A stretch of 47,940 nucleotides of DNA. Origin: Microvirga arabica. GTDB lineage: Bacteria > Pseudomonadota > Alphaproteobacteria > Rhizobiales > Beijerinckiaceae. The stretch is from the NCBI RefSeq assembly GCF_016811235.1, contig NZ_JAFBID010000047.1, positions 1 to 47,940 of the forward strand. Reading direction: 5' to 3'. How positions within the stretch are numbered: position 1 is the stretch's first letter; each line of letters starts with the position of its first letter. A model generated the notes under the pieces. It did no database searches and was not told the DNA's origin. It saw nothing but the letters and a program-made list of their open reading frames with translations. Shown here piece after piece: positions 1-9,553 of this stretch. The translations under genes and the position numbers were made by a program.

Positions 1-275
1 AGCCATGATCGGGGTGGCCATGAGCAGTCTCATGCTCCGCCGCATCGCTCACCCGTAGCAATTCTCAAACGGGCACTTAGGTTTGGCTGCCGGAAACGCC
101 GCCTGAGAAGACGGGCTACCCCAGCGGGCGCCGGGAAACCCGAAAGGGTCGGGAAGCGGCGTTCGTTCACAAGTTCAAGATCTGGCGGGGTCAAGTCATC
201 AAATCGCGACGGCGAATGGAAACAAAACGCTCCTTCGTCCGTCGTTAGGGAGGCCCAACGAGAGAGGATAACATC

Positions 276-635
276 ATGAACAGCTACGTCAGACCCATGC
301 TCGCCGGACTGCTCCTTGCAGGCATGAGCGCAGCGGCAGGAGCTCAAACGACTCCTGCAACCAGAGCCTGTCTGCCCGGTGAGCAGCTGGTTGGCGGGGT
401 GTGCCGACCCCTGACCGGGACACCTGATCGACCGAGCACGAACCTTCAGCAGCCTAATCAGCAGCCCAATACGACGGGAAGCACCAGCGGCCCCACGACC
501 GGTAACCAGAACACGGGCGGTTCCGGCGGGCAGGGCGGCGGCTCCCCTGGCGGGCCCTCGACGGGCAACCAGAACACCGGCGGCTCAGGCGGGCAGGGTA
601 GCGGATCCGGCGGCTCGTCAGGTAGCGGCGGCTAG
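276..635 (+). CDS. Small secreted Gly/Ser-rich repeat protein, unknown function
   Basis: The 119-residue protein starts with a clear signal peptide (Arg6, a hydrophobic stretch from about residue 8 to 20, likely cleavage after AGA near residue 23). The mature part has a short two-cysteine segment (Cys32 and Cys43). It then becomes a low-complexity tail rich in Gly, Ser, Asn, Gln and Thr. The tail holds two copies of a 16-residue unit (residues 72-87 and 93-108) differing only by Thr/Ser at one position. The ATG follows a purine-rich GAGAGGATAA. It is followed at once by a terminator, so it is probably monocistronic. No family was recognised; export is inferred from the signal peptide only. 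Confidence 0.7.
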   Translation: MNSYVRPMLAGLLLAGMSAAAGAQTTPATRACLPGEQLVGGVCRPLTGTPDRPSTNLQQPNQQPNTTGSTSGPTTGNQNTGGSGGQGGGSPGGPSTGNQNTGGSGGQGSGSGGSSGSGG

Positions 636-660
636 CAGATTCTGATCGTGTCGATGAAGG

Positions 661-691
661 AAAAGCCCCGGCACCCCTGCCTGGGCTTTTT
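661..691. terminator. Rho-independent terminator, probably bidirectional
   Basis: The arms AAAAGCCC and GGGCTTTT enclose a GC-rich loop, with a T run on both strands. It lies between the plus-strand secreted-protein gene and the 3' end of the minus-strand tRNA-Thr, so it can serve both. Confidence 0.7.
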
Positions 692-718
692 CGAAGCATC
701 ACCCTTTGAGGAAGGGAG

Positions 719-793
719 TGGTGCCGGTGGAGAGGATCGAACTCCCGACCTTCGGTTTACAAAACCGCTGCACTACCGCTGTGCTACACCGGC
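719..793 (-). tRNA. tRNA-Thr (anticodon TGT)
   Basis: Read on the minus strand this folds as a full cloverleaf. The acceptor stem is GCCGGTG/CACCGGC, the T-arm contains GTTCGATC, and the anticodon loop is TTTGTAA, giving anticodon TGT (Thr, ACA codons). The CCA end is encoded at 719-721. It stands alone, away from the tRNA-Tyr/Gly/Trp group further on. Confidence 0.95.
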
Positions 794-808
794 CAATTTC
801 ACGAGGCT

Positions 809-837
809 GAGGTAGCAGTACGCGGGGCGGGACGCAA
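809..837 (-). promoter_or_regulatory. Putative promoter of tRNA-Thr
   Basis: On the minus strand a TTGCGT box (832-837) is followed after 17 bases by TACCTC (809-814), 15 bases before the mature tRNA 5' end. The spacing is ideal but the -10 match is weak, so this is a positional inference. Confidence 0.35.
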
Positions 838-933
838 GTTCCATGAAAATGGAAATATTAAGTGTTCCAGCACACCGAAACCAACCTGCGATTCTGGGAT
901 TGTCAGGCAAACAGCAATCACGGAGTTGGTGCC

Positions 934-1239
934 ATGAAGGCCTCAGGGGCTTCAGTTCAGTCGAGGATCCCGCCGCAAGGCAGCCTCAAAGTTCTCGCCG
1001 TTCTCACGGTCTTTGCCGGTGCCGGCCTGGTCGGAGCGGCTGAAGCTGCACCGGCAAGCCACGGTGTGGCTGCAAAGCCCGCCAAGGAGACGGTAACGGC
1101 CGTTTCCACCAAGGACGTGGAGACTACGTCGTCGGTTCAGTCCACCACAGGCAGCGATGCGCATTGCGACATCTCCCGCAAGCGTATGTTCGTCGAGGGC
1201 GAGGGCTGGATCGTCCGCCGTGTGACCACCTGCTACTAG
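934..1239 (+). CDS. Small secreted protein with conserved-looking two-Cys C-terminus, unknown function
   Basis: A 101-residue protein is proposed from the ATG at 934, which has CGGAG eight bases upstream; an in-frame ATG at 862 has no such site and would put polar sequence before the signal. Residues 18-39 form a hydrophobic signal segment ending in AEAAPA. The middle is Thr/Ser/Val-rich and looks disordered. The last 25 residues are different in character: CDISRKRMFVEGEGW followed by IVRRVTTCY, with two cysteines that could form a disulphide in the periplasm. A strong terminator follows. The function is unknown. Confidence 0.7.
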   Translation: MKASGASVQSRIPPQGSLKVLAVLTVFAGAGLVGAAEAAPASHGVAAKPAKETVTAVSTKDVETTSSVQSTTGSDAHCDISRKRMFVEGEGWIVRRVTTCY

Positions 1240-1260
1240 CAAGCGGTTCCTCCTTAACGA

Positions 1261-1287
1261 AAAGCCCCGCCTTTCGGCGGGGCTTTC
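1261..1287. terminator. Bidirectional Rho-independent terminator
   Basis: A hairpin with arms AAAGCCCCGCC and GGCGGGGCTTT and loop TTTC. It sits between the stop codons of two convergent genes (the small secreted protein and the MHS transporter) and has T runs on both strands. Confidence 0.85.
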
Positions 1288-1314
1288 CTGTTTGACGACA
1301 GGCTCGCGGGAAGC

Positions 1315-3033
1315 TTAGCGCCTCGCGCTGGCGCCCTCGTAGGTCATGATATCCCGGTCCTTGGTCTCCGGCACGAAGAGGAGGCCGACCACGAAGGTCA
1401 CCAGGGCAATCACGATCGGGTACCACAGGCCGTAGTAGATGTCGCCGGTGGCCGCCACCATCGCAAAGGCGGTGGGAGGCAGCAGACCGCCGAACCAGCC
1501 GTTGGCGATGTGGTAGGGCAGGGACATCGCGGTGTAGCGGATGCGGGTCGGGAAGAACTCGACGAGTGCCGCCGCGATCGGGCCGTAGACCATCGTGACG
1601 TAAATCACCAGGATCCACAGGATGCCGATGGCCTTCAGGGCCTGAGGGTTGCTGAGGGCATCGAAGAAGCCGTTCACCTTCAGGATGCTCGGGTCGCCGG
1701 CCTTCGGGTAGCCCACTTCGGTCGCCGCAGCAGAGAACGCCGTGATGTTGGCCGGAATGGCCGGAGCGATCGGGACATCCTTGCCGTTGAAGGTCACCCG
1801 CGGAGCGGTGCCGGCGGGTGCCGCAACGAGCTCGTACTTGACCGCCGAGCGGGCCAGGGCCACGCGGGCTACATCGCACGGAGCCGTGAAGGTGCGGATG
1901 CCGACCGGGTCGAACACCGAGCCGCACGTCGCCGGATCGGCCACGACCTGAACCTTCGCCGTTTCCAGAGCCTGATTCAGGTTGGGGCTGGCGATGTTCG
2001 TGAGTGCGCCGAAGAGCGGGAAGTAGGTGATCGCCGCGATCAGGCAGCCCCCGAGAATCACCGGCTTGCGGCCGATCTTGTCGGACAGGATGCCGAACAC
2101 GATGAAGCCGCCGGTGCCGAGAATCAGCGACCAAGCGATCAGCACGTTCGAGGTGAGCAGGTCGACCTTCAGGATGCTCTGGAGGAAGAACAGGGCGTAG
2201 AACTGGCCCGTGTACCACACCACGGCTTGGCCGATGGCGAGACCGATGAGGGCGATCAACACCATCTTGGCGTTGCCCCACTGGCCGAACGCCTCCTTGA
2301 GGGGAGCCTTCGACTGGGTGCCTTCTTCCTTCATCTTCTTGAAGGCAGGCGATTCGTTCATCTGGAGACGAATCCAAACCGAGATACCGAGCAGCACCAC
2401 GGAAAGCAGGAACGGAATGCGCCAGCCGGCAATCGGCCAGCCCTCGCCGGTCTGGAAGCCCTGCTCACCCATCCAGGTGCGGAGAACGAGAATGACGGCC
2501 AGCGACAGCAGCAGGCCGACGGTGGCCGTGGTCTGGATGAAGCTTGTGTAGAAGCCGCGACGTCCGACCGGAGCGTGCTCGGCCACGTAAACCGCAGCGC
2601 CGCCGTACTCGCCGCCCAGGGCAAGACCCTGAAGCATGCGCAGCACGATCAGGATGACGGGGGCGATCCAGCCGATCTGATTGTAGCTGGGCAGCAGACC
2701 GACCAGGAAGGTCGAGAAGCCCATGATCAGGATCGTGACCAGGAAGGTGTACTTGCGGCCGACGAGATCGCCGATGCGGCCGAAGAAGATGGCGCCGAAC
2801 GGGCGGACCAGGAAGCCGGCCGCAAAGGCGAGAAGCGCGAAGACGTTACGGGTTGTCACGTCGAAGGCGGAGAAGAACTGCGCGCCGATGATCGTGGCGA
2901 GAGAGCCGTAGAGATAGAAATCGTACCATTCGAAGACGGTGCCGAGGGAGGAAGCCAGGATGACCTTCCTCTCCTCCTTCGTCATCGGCCGCGGCGCGGC
3001 GGCCGAATGCGGCGTGGTTGCTGCTGTTGCCAT
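1315..3033 (-). CDS. MFS transporter of the metabolite:H+ symporter (MHS) family
   Basis: A 572-residue inner-membrane permease related to ProP/KgtP/ShiA. Family marks are FEWYDFYLYG at residues 34-43, the GRIGDLVGRK loop at 85-94, and RMLQGLALGGEYGGA at 132-146. About 12 membrane segments can be read. Substrate is not predictable; the family takes up organic acids, betaines or shikimate with protons. It is about 70-130 residues longer than ProP or KgtP because of a soluble segment of about 120 residues (348-467, Cys380 and Cys396) between two late membrane helices. The start at 3033 is chosen for its GGAAGGGAA site four bases away; the upstream reading frame has no comparable site. It lies downstream of rlmB on the same strand, separated by 239 bases. 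Confidence 0.88.
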   Translation of the reverse strand: MATAATTPHSAAAPRPMTKEERKVILASSLGTVFEWYDFYLYGSLATIIGAQFFSAFDVTTRNVFALLAFAAGFLVRPFGAIFFGRIGDLVGRKYTFLVTILIMGFSTFLVGLLPSYNQIGWIAPVILIVLRMLQGLALGGEYGGAAVYVAEHAPVGRRGFYTSFIQTTATVGLLLSLAVILVLRTWMGEQGFQTGEGWPIAGWRIPFLLSVVLLGISVWIRLQMNESPAFKKMKEEGTQSKAPLKEAFGQWGNAKMVLIALIGLAIGQAVVWYTGQFYALFFLQSILKVDLLTSNVLIAWSLILGTGGFIVFGILSDKIGRKPVILGGCLIAAITYFPLFGALTNIASPNLNQALETAKVQVVADPATCGSVFDPVGIRTFTAPCDVARVALARSAVKYELVAAPAGTAPRVTFNGKDVPIAPAIPANITAFSAAATEVGYPKAGDPSILKVNGFFDALSNPQALKAIGILWILVIYVTMVYGPIAAALVEFFPTRIRYTAMSLPYHIANGWFGGLLPPTAFAMVAATGDIYYGLWYPIVIALVTFVVGLLFVPETKDRDIMTYEGASARR

Positions 3034-3272
3034 AGGGTTCCCTTCCATTGATGTGCCCGGTCCGATCCGGGTTCTGGGCCGCAGGCTCGAGAGCCGAGCT
3101 TTGAGCCGAGGCATCGTGGCTGCTCTGCGCAGCCAAGAATCCATCAAACGGGAGGCTAACTCCGGCCTTTCTTTCCACAATTCCCAATTGGTATTTGCGA
3201 CTTCCGTCTAAGAAGCTGCTGCTGGTTCGGGATTGCCTACAAGAATCAGCCGCTTAACTCCTCGAGTTGGAA

Positions 3273-4097
3273 CTAGATCTTGACGTTGCGGAAGGCGGCT
3301 TTGACCACAGTAAAAAGGGAAATCGCGGCAGCATTCGAGACGTTGAGGCTTTTGATGGCGCCCGGCATGTCGAGGCGCCCGATCACGTCGCAGCATTCCC
3401 GCGTCCTCTGCCTTAGGCCCTTGCCCTCGGAACCGAGCACGAGAACCACCGGCAGGCGGATGTCGATCTCGTCCAGACTGGCCTCGCCCGAGGAGTCGAG
3501 CCCGATTCGCTGATAGCCGCGTTCACCAAGGGCTATCAATGTGTCGCTGAGGTTGCGCACGATCATGAAGGGTACATGCTCGAGTCCGCCGGAAGCGGAT
3601 TTGGCCAGAACGCCGGTCGCCGCTGGGCTGTGCCGGGCCGTGGTGATGATGGCTTCCACATCGAAGGCTGCAGCCGTGCGGAGAATCGCCCCGACGTTAT
3701 GCGGATCGGTGATCTGGTCGAGGGCCAGCACGACCCGCTTGCCGCTCAAGGTATCGACCGACGGGGAGGGCAGGGGATCCGCCTCGGCATAGAGGCCCTG
3801 GTGGACGGCATCCGGCTCCAGGAGGCGGTTGATCTCGTCAGGGCGGACGATCTCGGGTTCGACAGGCAGGGGCATGCCCAGCTCCTCGCTTAGGCGCCGG
3901 GCGGAGTTCTCGGTGGCCAGGAGGCGGCGAATCGTGCGCTTGCCGTTTCGCAACGCCTCGAAGACCGGGTGCCAGCCATAGAGAATGGTCGTGTCGATCT
4001 CGAAATTCGGCCGCCAGGCCTTGGGGTCGCGGCGGCCCGGCTTGCCATGAGGGCGCTGGAATCGGGGCTTGCGGGAGGGGAAGGCGCGCTCGCTCAT
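3273..4097 (-). CDS. rlmB: 23S rRNA 2'-O-methyltransferase, TrmH/SpoU family (RlmB)
   Basis: The 274-residue protein methylates the ribose of a guanosine in 23S rRNA using S-adenosylmethionine. An N-terminal substrate-binding part (LYGWHPVFEALRNGKR, about residues 40-55) precedes the knotted SpoU domain. Its three motifs are DPHNVGAILRTAAAF, VLGSEGKGL and SLNVSNAAAISLF, the last close to the C-terminus. A basic extension of about 35 residues precedes the core, making it longer than the E. coli protein (243). It is divergent from the tRNA-Tyr/tRNA-Gly/tuf cluster, a common alphaproteobacterial arrangement. Confidence 0.93.
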   Translation of the reverse strand: MSERAFPSRKPRFQRPHGKPGRRDPKAWRPNFEIDTTILYGWHPVFEALRNGKRTIRRLLATENSARRLSEELGMPLPVEPEIVRPDEINRLLEPDAVHQGLYAEADPLPSPSVDTLSGKRVVLALDQITDPHNVGAILRTAAAFDVEAIITTARHSPAATGVLAKSASGGLEHVPFMIVRNLSDTLIALGERGYQRIGLDSSGEASLDEIDIRLPVVLVLGSEGKGLRQRTRECCDVIGRLDMPGAIKSLNVSNAAAISLFTVVKAAFRNVKI

Positions 4098-4288
4098 GTT
4101 CTTTGGATCTCACGTGTTGTCCGCAGCCCATAGCACAGGGAGCGGCCATTCACGACCATCCGATTTCGGTGCGCTTTGAGGTTGACACCGGCCATCCACC
4201 TCACCATAAGAGCGCCACGGAGCGCCGAGCCCTTGGCGACGCGGTCCGCGGAACAGCCTCGGCGTTGTGCGTTCGGGTTGGGTTCTAA

Positions 4289-4373
4289 GGGGGAATGTCC
4301 CGAGCGGCAAAGGGGGCGGACTGTAAATCCGCTGGCTATGCCTTCGTAGGTTCGAGTCCTACTTCCCCCACCA
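4289..4373 (+). tRNA. tRNA-Tyr (anticodon GTA)
   Basis: An 85-base class II tRNA with a long variable arm. The acceptor stem is GGGGGAA/TTCCCCC, the anticodon loop is CTGTAAA, the T-loop is TTCGAGT, and CCA is encoded. It leads the tRNA-Tyr, tRNA-Gly, tuf, tRNA-Trp series, like the tRNA-tufB operon of enterobacteria. Confidence 0.97.
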
Positions 4374-4390
4374 CCCAATCAGAAGGGCAT

Positions 4391-4464
4391 GCGGGTGTAG
4401 CTCAATGGTAGAGCAGCAGCCTTCCAAGCTGAATACGAGGGTTCGATTCCCTTCACCCGCTCCA
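4391..4464 (+). tRNA. tRNA-Gly (anticodon TCC)
   Basis: A 74-base cloverleaf with acceptor GCGGGTG/CACCCGC, anticodon loop CTTCCAA (TCC, reading GGA/GGG), T-loop TTCGATT and encoded CCA. It lies 17 bases after tRNA-Tyr and is probably cotranscribed with it. Confidence 0.97.
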
Positions 4465-4488
4465 CCTTCCTCCACAATCCTGCCCAGC

Positions 4489-4519
4489 TTGTAATTCTGG
4501 CCCCAAATGCCTTTATACT
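4489..4519 (+). promoter_or_regulatory. Candidate promoter ahead of the first tuf
   Basis: TTGTAA at 4489-4494 and TATACT at 4514-4519 are separated by 19 bases, longer than ideal. They lie in the 228-base gap between tRNA-Gly and tuf. A second weaker pair is TTGCAC (4619-4624) and TATCGG (4642-4647) with a 17-base spacer. Either could drive tuf independently of the tRNAs. Confidence 0.3.
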
Positions 4520-4692
4520 GCCCGCAGCCGCCTTTTAAGGAGTGTTCGGAAGCCTCGTCCTTGACGCGTCACTGACCAGGTTGTCGGGCATTAGGTTCTG
4601 CAATATCGAAATTGGCTCTTGCACAAAGAGCGCAACCGCAATATCGGACGCCCCTGGGTTTTTTGTTCCTGGCCTCTGTAAGGTAGAGATCA

Positions 4693-5883
<1,191 letters not shown>

Positions 5884-5890
5884 CGAGATC

Positions 5891-5914
5891 CAGGTGGCGG
5901 TTTTCCGCCACCTG
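5891..5914 (+). other. Perfect hairpin between tuf and tRNA-Trp
   Basis: Ten-base arms CAGGTGGCGG and CCGCCACCTG enclose a TTTT loop. No T run follows, and tRNA-Trp starts 12 bases later. It is therefore more likely a 3'-end stabiliser or processing site for tuf mRNA than a complete terminator. Confidence 0.6.
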
Positions 5915-5925
5915 TTGACCGCCGG

Positions 5926-6002
5926 AGGAGTGTAGCTCAATCGGCTAGAGCACCGGTCTCCAAAACCGGGGGTTGGGGGTTCGAGTCCCTCCACTCCTGC
6001 CA
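5926..6002 (+). tRNA. tRNA-Trp (anticodon CCA)
   Basis: A 77-base cloverleaf with acceptor AGGAGTG/CACTCCT, anticodon loop CTCCAAA, T-loop TTCGAGT, discriminator G and encoded CCA. The tuf, tRNA-Trp, secE, nusG order is widespread in bacteria. Confidence 0.97.
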
Positions 6003-6165
6003 GCGGTCGACAAAGCGGGTGTTTTGCTCTAAAGAGCGCCCCGCAGATGGTTTGAACAGGTGGCGCGAGGCTTGAAAAAGCAGCTTCGCGCCCCTTCAAT
6101 TTGGGCATGAGCATGCCCTCAGAGGACGTTCGCTGCCGCCCTCAAGGCGGTACGGACGCAGTGAA

Positions 6166-6366
6166 ATGGCGAAGACGAACCCGTTCGATTTCATACAGCA
6201 GGTCCGCTCGGAAGCCGCGAAGGTGACCTGGCCGACGCGCAAGGAGACCATGATCACGACCGCCATGGTGTTCGTGATGGTTGTGCTGGCCAGCATCTTC
6301 TTTCTGGTCGTCGATCAGGCGATCGGCTGGGGCGTTCGCTCGGTGATCCTCGGACTCGGCGGTTAA
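6166..6366 (+). CDS. secE: Preprotein translocase subunit SecE
   Basis: A 66-residue single-span SecE of the short type. The amphipathic segment EAAKVTWPTRKE (about 16-27) precedes one membrane helix (about 30-52). It clamps SecY (encoded at 34745-36082 here) in the SecYEG channel of the inner membrane. nusG follows closely, a nearly universal pair. Confidence 0.97.
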   Translation: MAKTNPFDFIQQVRSEAAKVTWPTRKETMITTAMVFVMVVLASIFFLVVDQAIGWGVRSVILGLGG

Positions 6367-6379
6367 AGGGGTGGATGCA

Positions 6380-6913
6380 ATGACGAAGCGTTGGTATATC
6401 GTCCACGCCTATTCGAATTTCGAGAACAAGGTCGCCCAGTCGATCAAGGATCAGGCTGCCCAGCGTGGCCTTGAGGACAAGTTCGACGAGGTCATGGTCC
6501 CGACCGAGAAAGTCGTCGAGGTACGCCGCGGCCGCAAGGTCGATACCGAGCGCAAGTTCTTCCCAGGCTATGTTCTGGTGAAGTGCGACCTCACCGACGA
6601 GGTCTACCACCTCATCAAGAATACCCCGAAGGTGACGGGCTTCCTGGGTGCCGACAAGTCCAAGCCGGTTCCGATCCCGGATCGTGAGGCCGAGCGGATC
6701 AAGGGCCAGGTGGCCGAGGGCGTCGATCACCCCAAGCCCTCCGTGAGCTTCGAGATCGGCGAGCAGGTCCGCGTCTCCGACGGGCCGTTCGCCTCGTTCA
6801 ACGGCGTCGTCGAGGAAGTCGACCACACCCGGGCCCGCCTCAAGGTGGCGGTGTCCATCTTCGGCCGCGCGACGCCGGTCGAACTCGAATACGGTCAGGT
6901 CGAAAAGGTTTGA
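6380..6913 (+). CDS. nusG: Transcription antitermination factor NusG
   Basis: A 177-residue protein that binds RNA polymerase, suppresses pausing and links to Rho or ribosomal S10. The NGN domain starts with RWYIVHAYSNFE and includes FFPGYVLV; the C-terminal KOW domain contains VSDGPFASFNGVVEE. The ATG at 6380 is preferred because AAGGGGTGG lies five to six bases before it; a GTG nine bases upstream is in frame but overlaps that site. The start lies 13 bases after the secE stop, so the two are cotranscribed. Confidence 0.97.
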   Translation: MTKRWYIVHAYSNFENKVAQSIKDQAAQRGLEDKFDEVMVPTEKVVEVRRGRKVDTERKFFPGYVLVKCDLTDEVYHLIKNTPKVTGFLGADKSKPVPIPDREAERIKGQVAEGVDHPKPSVSFEIGEQVRVSDGPFASFNGVVEEVDHTRARLKVAVSIFGRATPVELEYGQVEKV

Positions 6914-6950
6914 CCGGAAGGGAAGTGGCACCTCACTGGTGGCACTTGCC

Positions 6951-6971
6951 AGGCCCTTTGACAGGGCCTTT
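6951..6971 (+). terminator. Terminator or attenuator after nusG
   Basis: The arms AGGCCC and GGGCCT enclose TTTGACA and are followed by a short TT. It lies 38 bases after the nusG stop and separates secE-nusG from rplKA. The short T run suggests partial termination. Confidence 0.5.
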
Positions 6972-7086
6972 CATCCGCGGGAGGTCTGCCCGGTCGCCAG
7001 CCGGGCCTTCATAAGGCCGCACCGCGATCTGCAACTGCCATGCCGCTCGGTTGGCTCCGGGCGGGTGGTCCATTAGGAGCAGTCCT

Positions 7087-7515
7087 ATGGCAAAGAAAAT
7101 CTCGGGCTACGTTAAGCTTCAAGTGCCCGCAGGCGCAGCCAATCCGTCGCCGCCGATCGGTCCGGCGCTCGGTCAGCGCGGCCTGAACATCATGGAATTC
7201 TGCAAGGCCTTCAACGCGAAGACCGCGCAGATGGAGAAGGGCACCCCGATCCCGGTGATCATCACCGCGTATCAGGATCGTTCCTTCACCTTCGAGATGA
7301 AGCAGCCGCCGGTCTCGTATTTCCTCAAGAAAGCCGCGAAGATCGACAAGGGTTCGCAGACTCCGGGCAAGGGCAGCAATGTCGGCCGCGTGACCCGCGA
7401 CCAGATCCGCGAGATCGCCGAGAAGAAGATGGTCGATCTCAACTGCGACACCGTTGAATCCGCCATGGCCATGATCGAGGGCTCCGCGCGCTCGATGGGC
7501 ATGGAAGTGGCATAA
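7087..7515 (+). CDS. rplK: 50S ribosomal protein L11
   Basis: A 142-residue protein of the GTPase-associated centre of the large subunit. The N-terminal domain has [16 protein letters not shown] (about 21-36), and the C-terminal rRNA-binding domain has the G-rich [13 protein letters not shown] segment. The ATG at 7087 gives the normal family length; the frame is open to 7051 but without family similarity. AGGAGCAG lies upstream. It is 10 bases from rplA. Confidence 0.99.
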   Translation: MAKKISGYVKLQVPAGAANPSPPIGPALGQRGLNIMEFCKAFNAKTAQMEKGTPIPVIITAYQDRSFTFEMKQPPVSYFLKKAAKIDKGSQTPGKGSNVGRVTRDQIREIAEKKMVDLNCDTVESAMAMIEGSARSMGMEVA

Positions 7516-7525
7516 GGAGGGCATG

Positions 7526-8227
<702 letters not shown>

Positions 8228-8252
8228 TCGGCTGTTGCCAAGACTTGAGAGG

Positions 8253-8278
8253 GCCCGGCACCTGTTGCCGGGCTTTTT
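8253..8278 (+). terminator. Rho-independent terminator after rplA
   Basis: An eight-base stem GCCCGGCA/TGCCGGGC with a five-base loop and TTTTT, 25 bases after the rplA stop. It is one of the clearest terminators in the window. Confidence 0.85.
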
Positions 8279-8343
8279 CGTTAAGGGCCATTGAATCGGG
8301 TGGCGCGGGCCATGACATCCTTGCGAGGCAGGGATTCTGAAGC

Positions 8344-8478
8344 ATGTCAGGAATGATCGACGCGATGGTGCAGCTTGCCGCGTGGGGCAAGCTCCTCCTG
8401 CCCCTGATCGCTGTCGGGTTGATTCTCACCGGCCGTCTGACGATCCGGCGCATCAGGAAGAGGGTGGGGGGCCTTTAG
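8344..8478 (+). CDS. Possible 44-residue membrane microprotein
   Basis: An ATG-to-TAG frame of 44 codons. One predicted membrane segment (LLLPLIAVGLILTG, about residues 17-30) is followed by a strongly basic tail (RLTIRRIRKRV), the positive-inside pattern of a small inner-membrane protein. GGCAGGGA lies upstream but at a long distance. It occupies the gap between the rplA terminator and the rplJ leader. No homologue is recognised, and a frame this short can occur by chance. Confidence 0.3.
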   Translation: MSGMIDAMVQLAAWGKLLLPLIAVGLILTGRLTIRRIRKRVGGL

Positions 8479-8734
8479 CTCCGCTGCGGGACGTCAGGCG
8501 CACGAAGGGTCCGGCGGCCGGATGAAACTCGGTAACGTCAAACATTATGGACTGCCCGCCAAAAACCCCCTTGGCAAATGCTTCAGAAAGGCTTAATAGA
8601 ACGCGTTGAGTTTCAAACATAGGCCGAGGCTCCGCATTTGCGTGAGCTTCTGGCTGTGAATCCGTCCCGGAGACGGGGCGGTGACAGGCCGGCGAGCCAA
8701 GAGGCAACTTTTGGCGCGTTCCGGCTATGTCCTG
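8479..8734. other. Gap before the rplJ leader; no convincing gene
   Basis: This part of the gap carries no supported gene. A minus-strand frame of 55 codons (8453-8620, starting MFETQRVLL) is open but has mixed third-position bases unlike the strongly GC-biased neighbours, and it overlaps the 44-codon frame. The promoter of rplJL is expected here, but no convincing -35/-10 pair was found. Confidence 0.4.
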
Positions 8735-8830
8735 TCCAAGACTGCAGGTGCCGGCTTAGCCGGTTTAATTCGAAAGGGCCTGCATAGACGGGGAAGCCGA
8801 GTTTTCCATCTGCTAACGCAGATGAAGGGA
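8735..8830 (+). ncRNA. L10-leader-like regulatory RNA upstream of rplJ
   Basis: TGCAGG (8743-8748) pairs with CCTGCA (8779-8784) around an inner hairpin CCGGC/GCCGG. It is followed by TAGACGGGG, and then by the hairpin CATCTG/CAGATG (8807-8824). A closing stem followed by TAGACGG is the hallmark of the ribosomal protein L10 leader, which the L10-(L12)4 complex binds to repress rplJL translation. Position, about 150 bases before rplJ, also fits. Exact boundaries are estimates. Confidence 0.65.
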
Positions 8831-8982
8831 GTCGGTTCGAACCATCTCACCCGGTGCGCCGCCAGGCGTCATTTGGGGGACAGGGCTTGCGAGAGCGTCG
8901 TTCAGGATGCCTCGGATGCAAGTCCGGGCCTTGAGCGGCAAATGCAACCGGCGGAAATCTTCCGCCAACCGGAGAGAGCCCA

Positions 8983-9501
8983 GTGGAAAGAGCAGCAAAG
9001 CGCGAGCTCGTCTCGACTCTCAACGACGTGTTTAACACCACGAGCGTTGTCGTCGTCGCCCACTATGCCGGCCTCACGGTCGCCGACATGCAGAAGCTGC
9101 GCGCGCAGATGAAGCAGGCCGGCGCCACCGTGAAGGTCGCCAAAAACAGCCTCGCCAAAATCGCTCTCGAAGGCAAGGACGTCGCGTCCATCTCGGGCCT
9201 CATGAAAGGTCCGACCCTGATCGCTTATTCGAGCGATCCGGTCGCGGCGCCCAAGGTCGCTGTTGATTTCGCCAAGGGGAACGACAAGCTCGTGATCCTC
9301 GGCGGCGCAATGGGCGCGACCGCCCTGAACGTGGACGGAGTGAAGGCACTTGCCACTCTGCCGTCCCTTGATGAACTGCGCGGCAAGCTGGTCGGCCTTA
9401 TCCAGGCTCCGGCTACCAAGATCGCTCAGCTCAGCACTGCGCCGGCGGCGAAGCTCGCCCGCGTATTCGGGGCCTATGCCAAGACAGGCGAAGCGGCGTG
9501 A
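8983..9501 (+). CDS. rplJ: 50S ribosomal protein L10
   Basis: A 172-residue base of the L7/L12 stalk, also the repressor of its own operon in studied bacteria. The N-terminal rRNA-binding domain begins ERAAKRELV, and the C-terminal helix that holds L7/L12 dimers is Ala/Leu-rich ([20 protein letters not shown]). It starts with GTG at 8983, five bases after GGAGAGA; no upstream ATG fits. The long leader before it is described separately. rplL follows after 52 bases. Confidence 0.98.
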   Translation: MERAAKRELVSTLNDVFNTTSVVVVAHYAGLTVADMQKLRAQMKQAGATVKVAKNSLAKIALEGKDVASISGLMKGPTLIAYSSDPVAAPKVAVDFAKGNDKLVILGGAMGATALNVDGVKALATLPSLDELRGKLVGLIQAPATKIAQLSTAPAAKLARVFGAYAKTGEAA

Positions 9502-9553
9502 GGCCGTACCTCAAAACCATCAATCGTTCGAACTGAACCTAAGGAACTAAGAA

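Noticed and set aside
2..58. Possible last 18 codons of an upstream plus-strand gene, ending in TAG
   Set aside because: The tail is too short to assign, and no neighbouring sequence is available to support it. Nothing else was supported in 1-275.
1510..3051. A 513-codon plus-strand frame opposite the MHS transporter
   Set aside because: It mirrors the transporter codons, is full of Arg/Gly/Asp/Glu runs with no family likeness, and the minus-strand frame has clear membrane-protein motifs.
5891..5914. Hairpin after the first tuf as a full terminator
   Set aside because: There is no T run, and tRNA-Trp begins 12 bases later with no room for a promoter.
8453..8620. A 55-codon minus-strand frame starting MFETQRVLL
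   Set aside because: Its third-position base use is unlike neighbouring genes, it shows no recognised motif, and it overlaps another small frame. Kept only as a remark.
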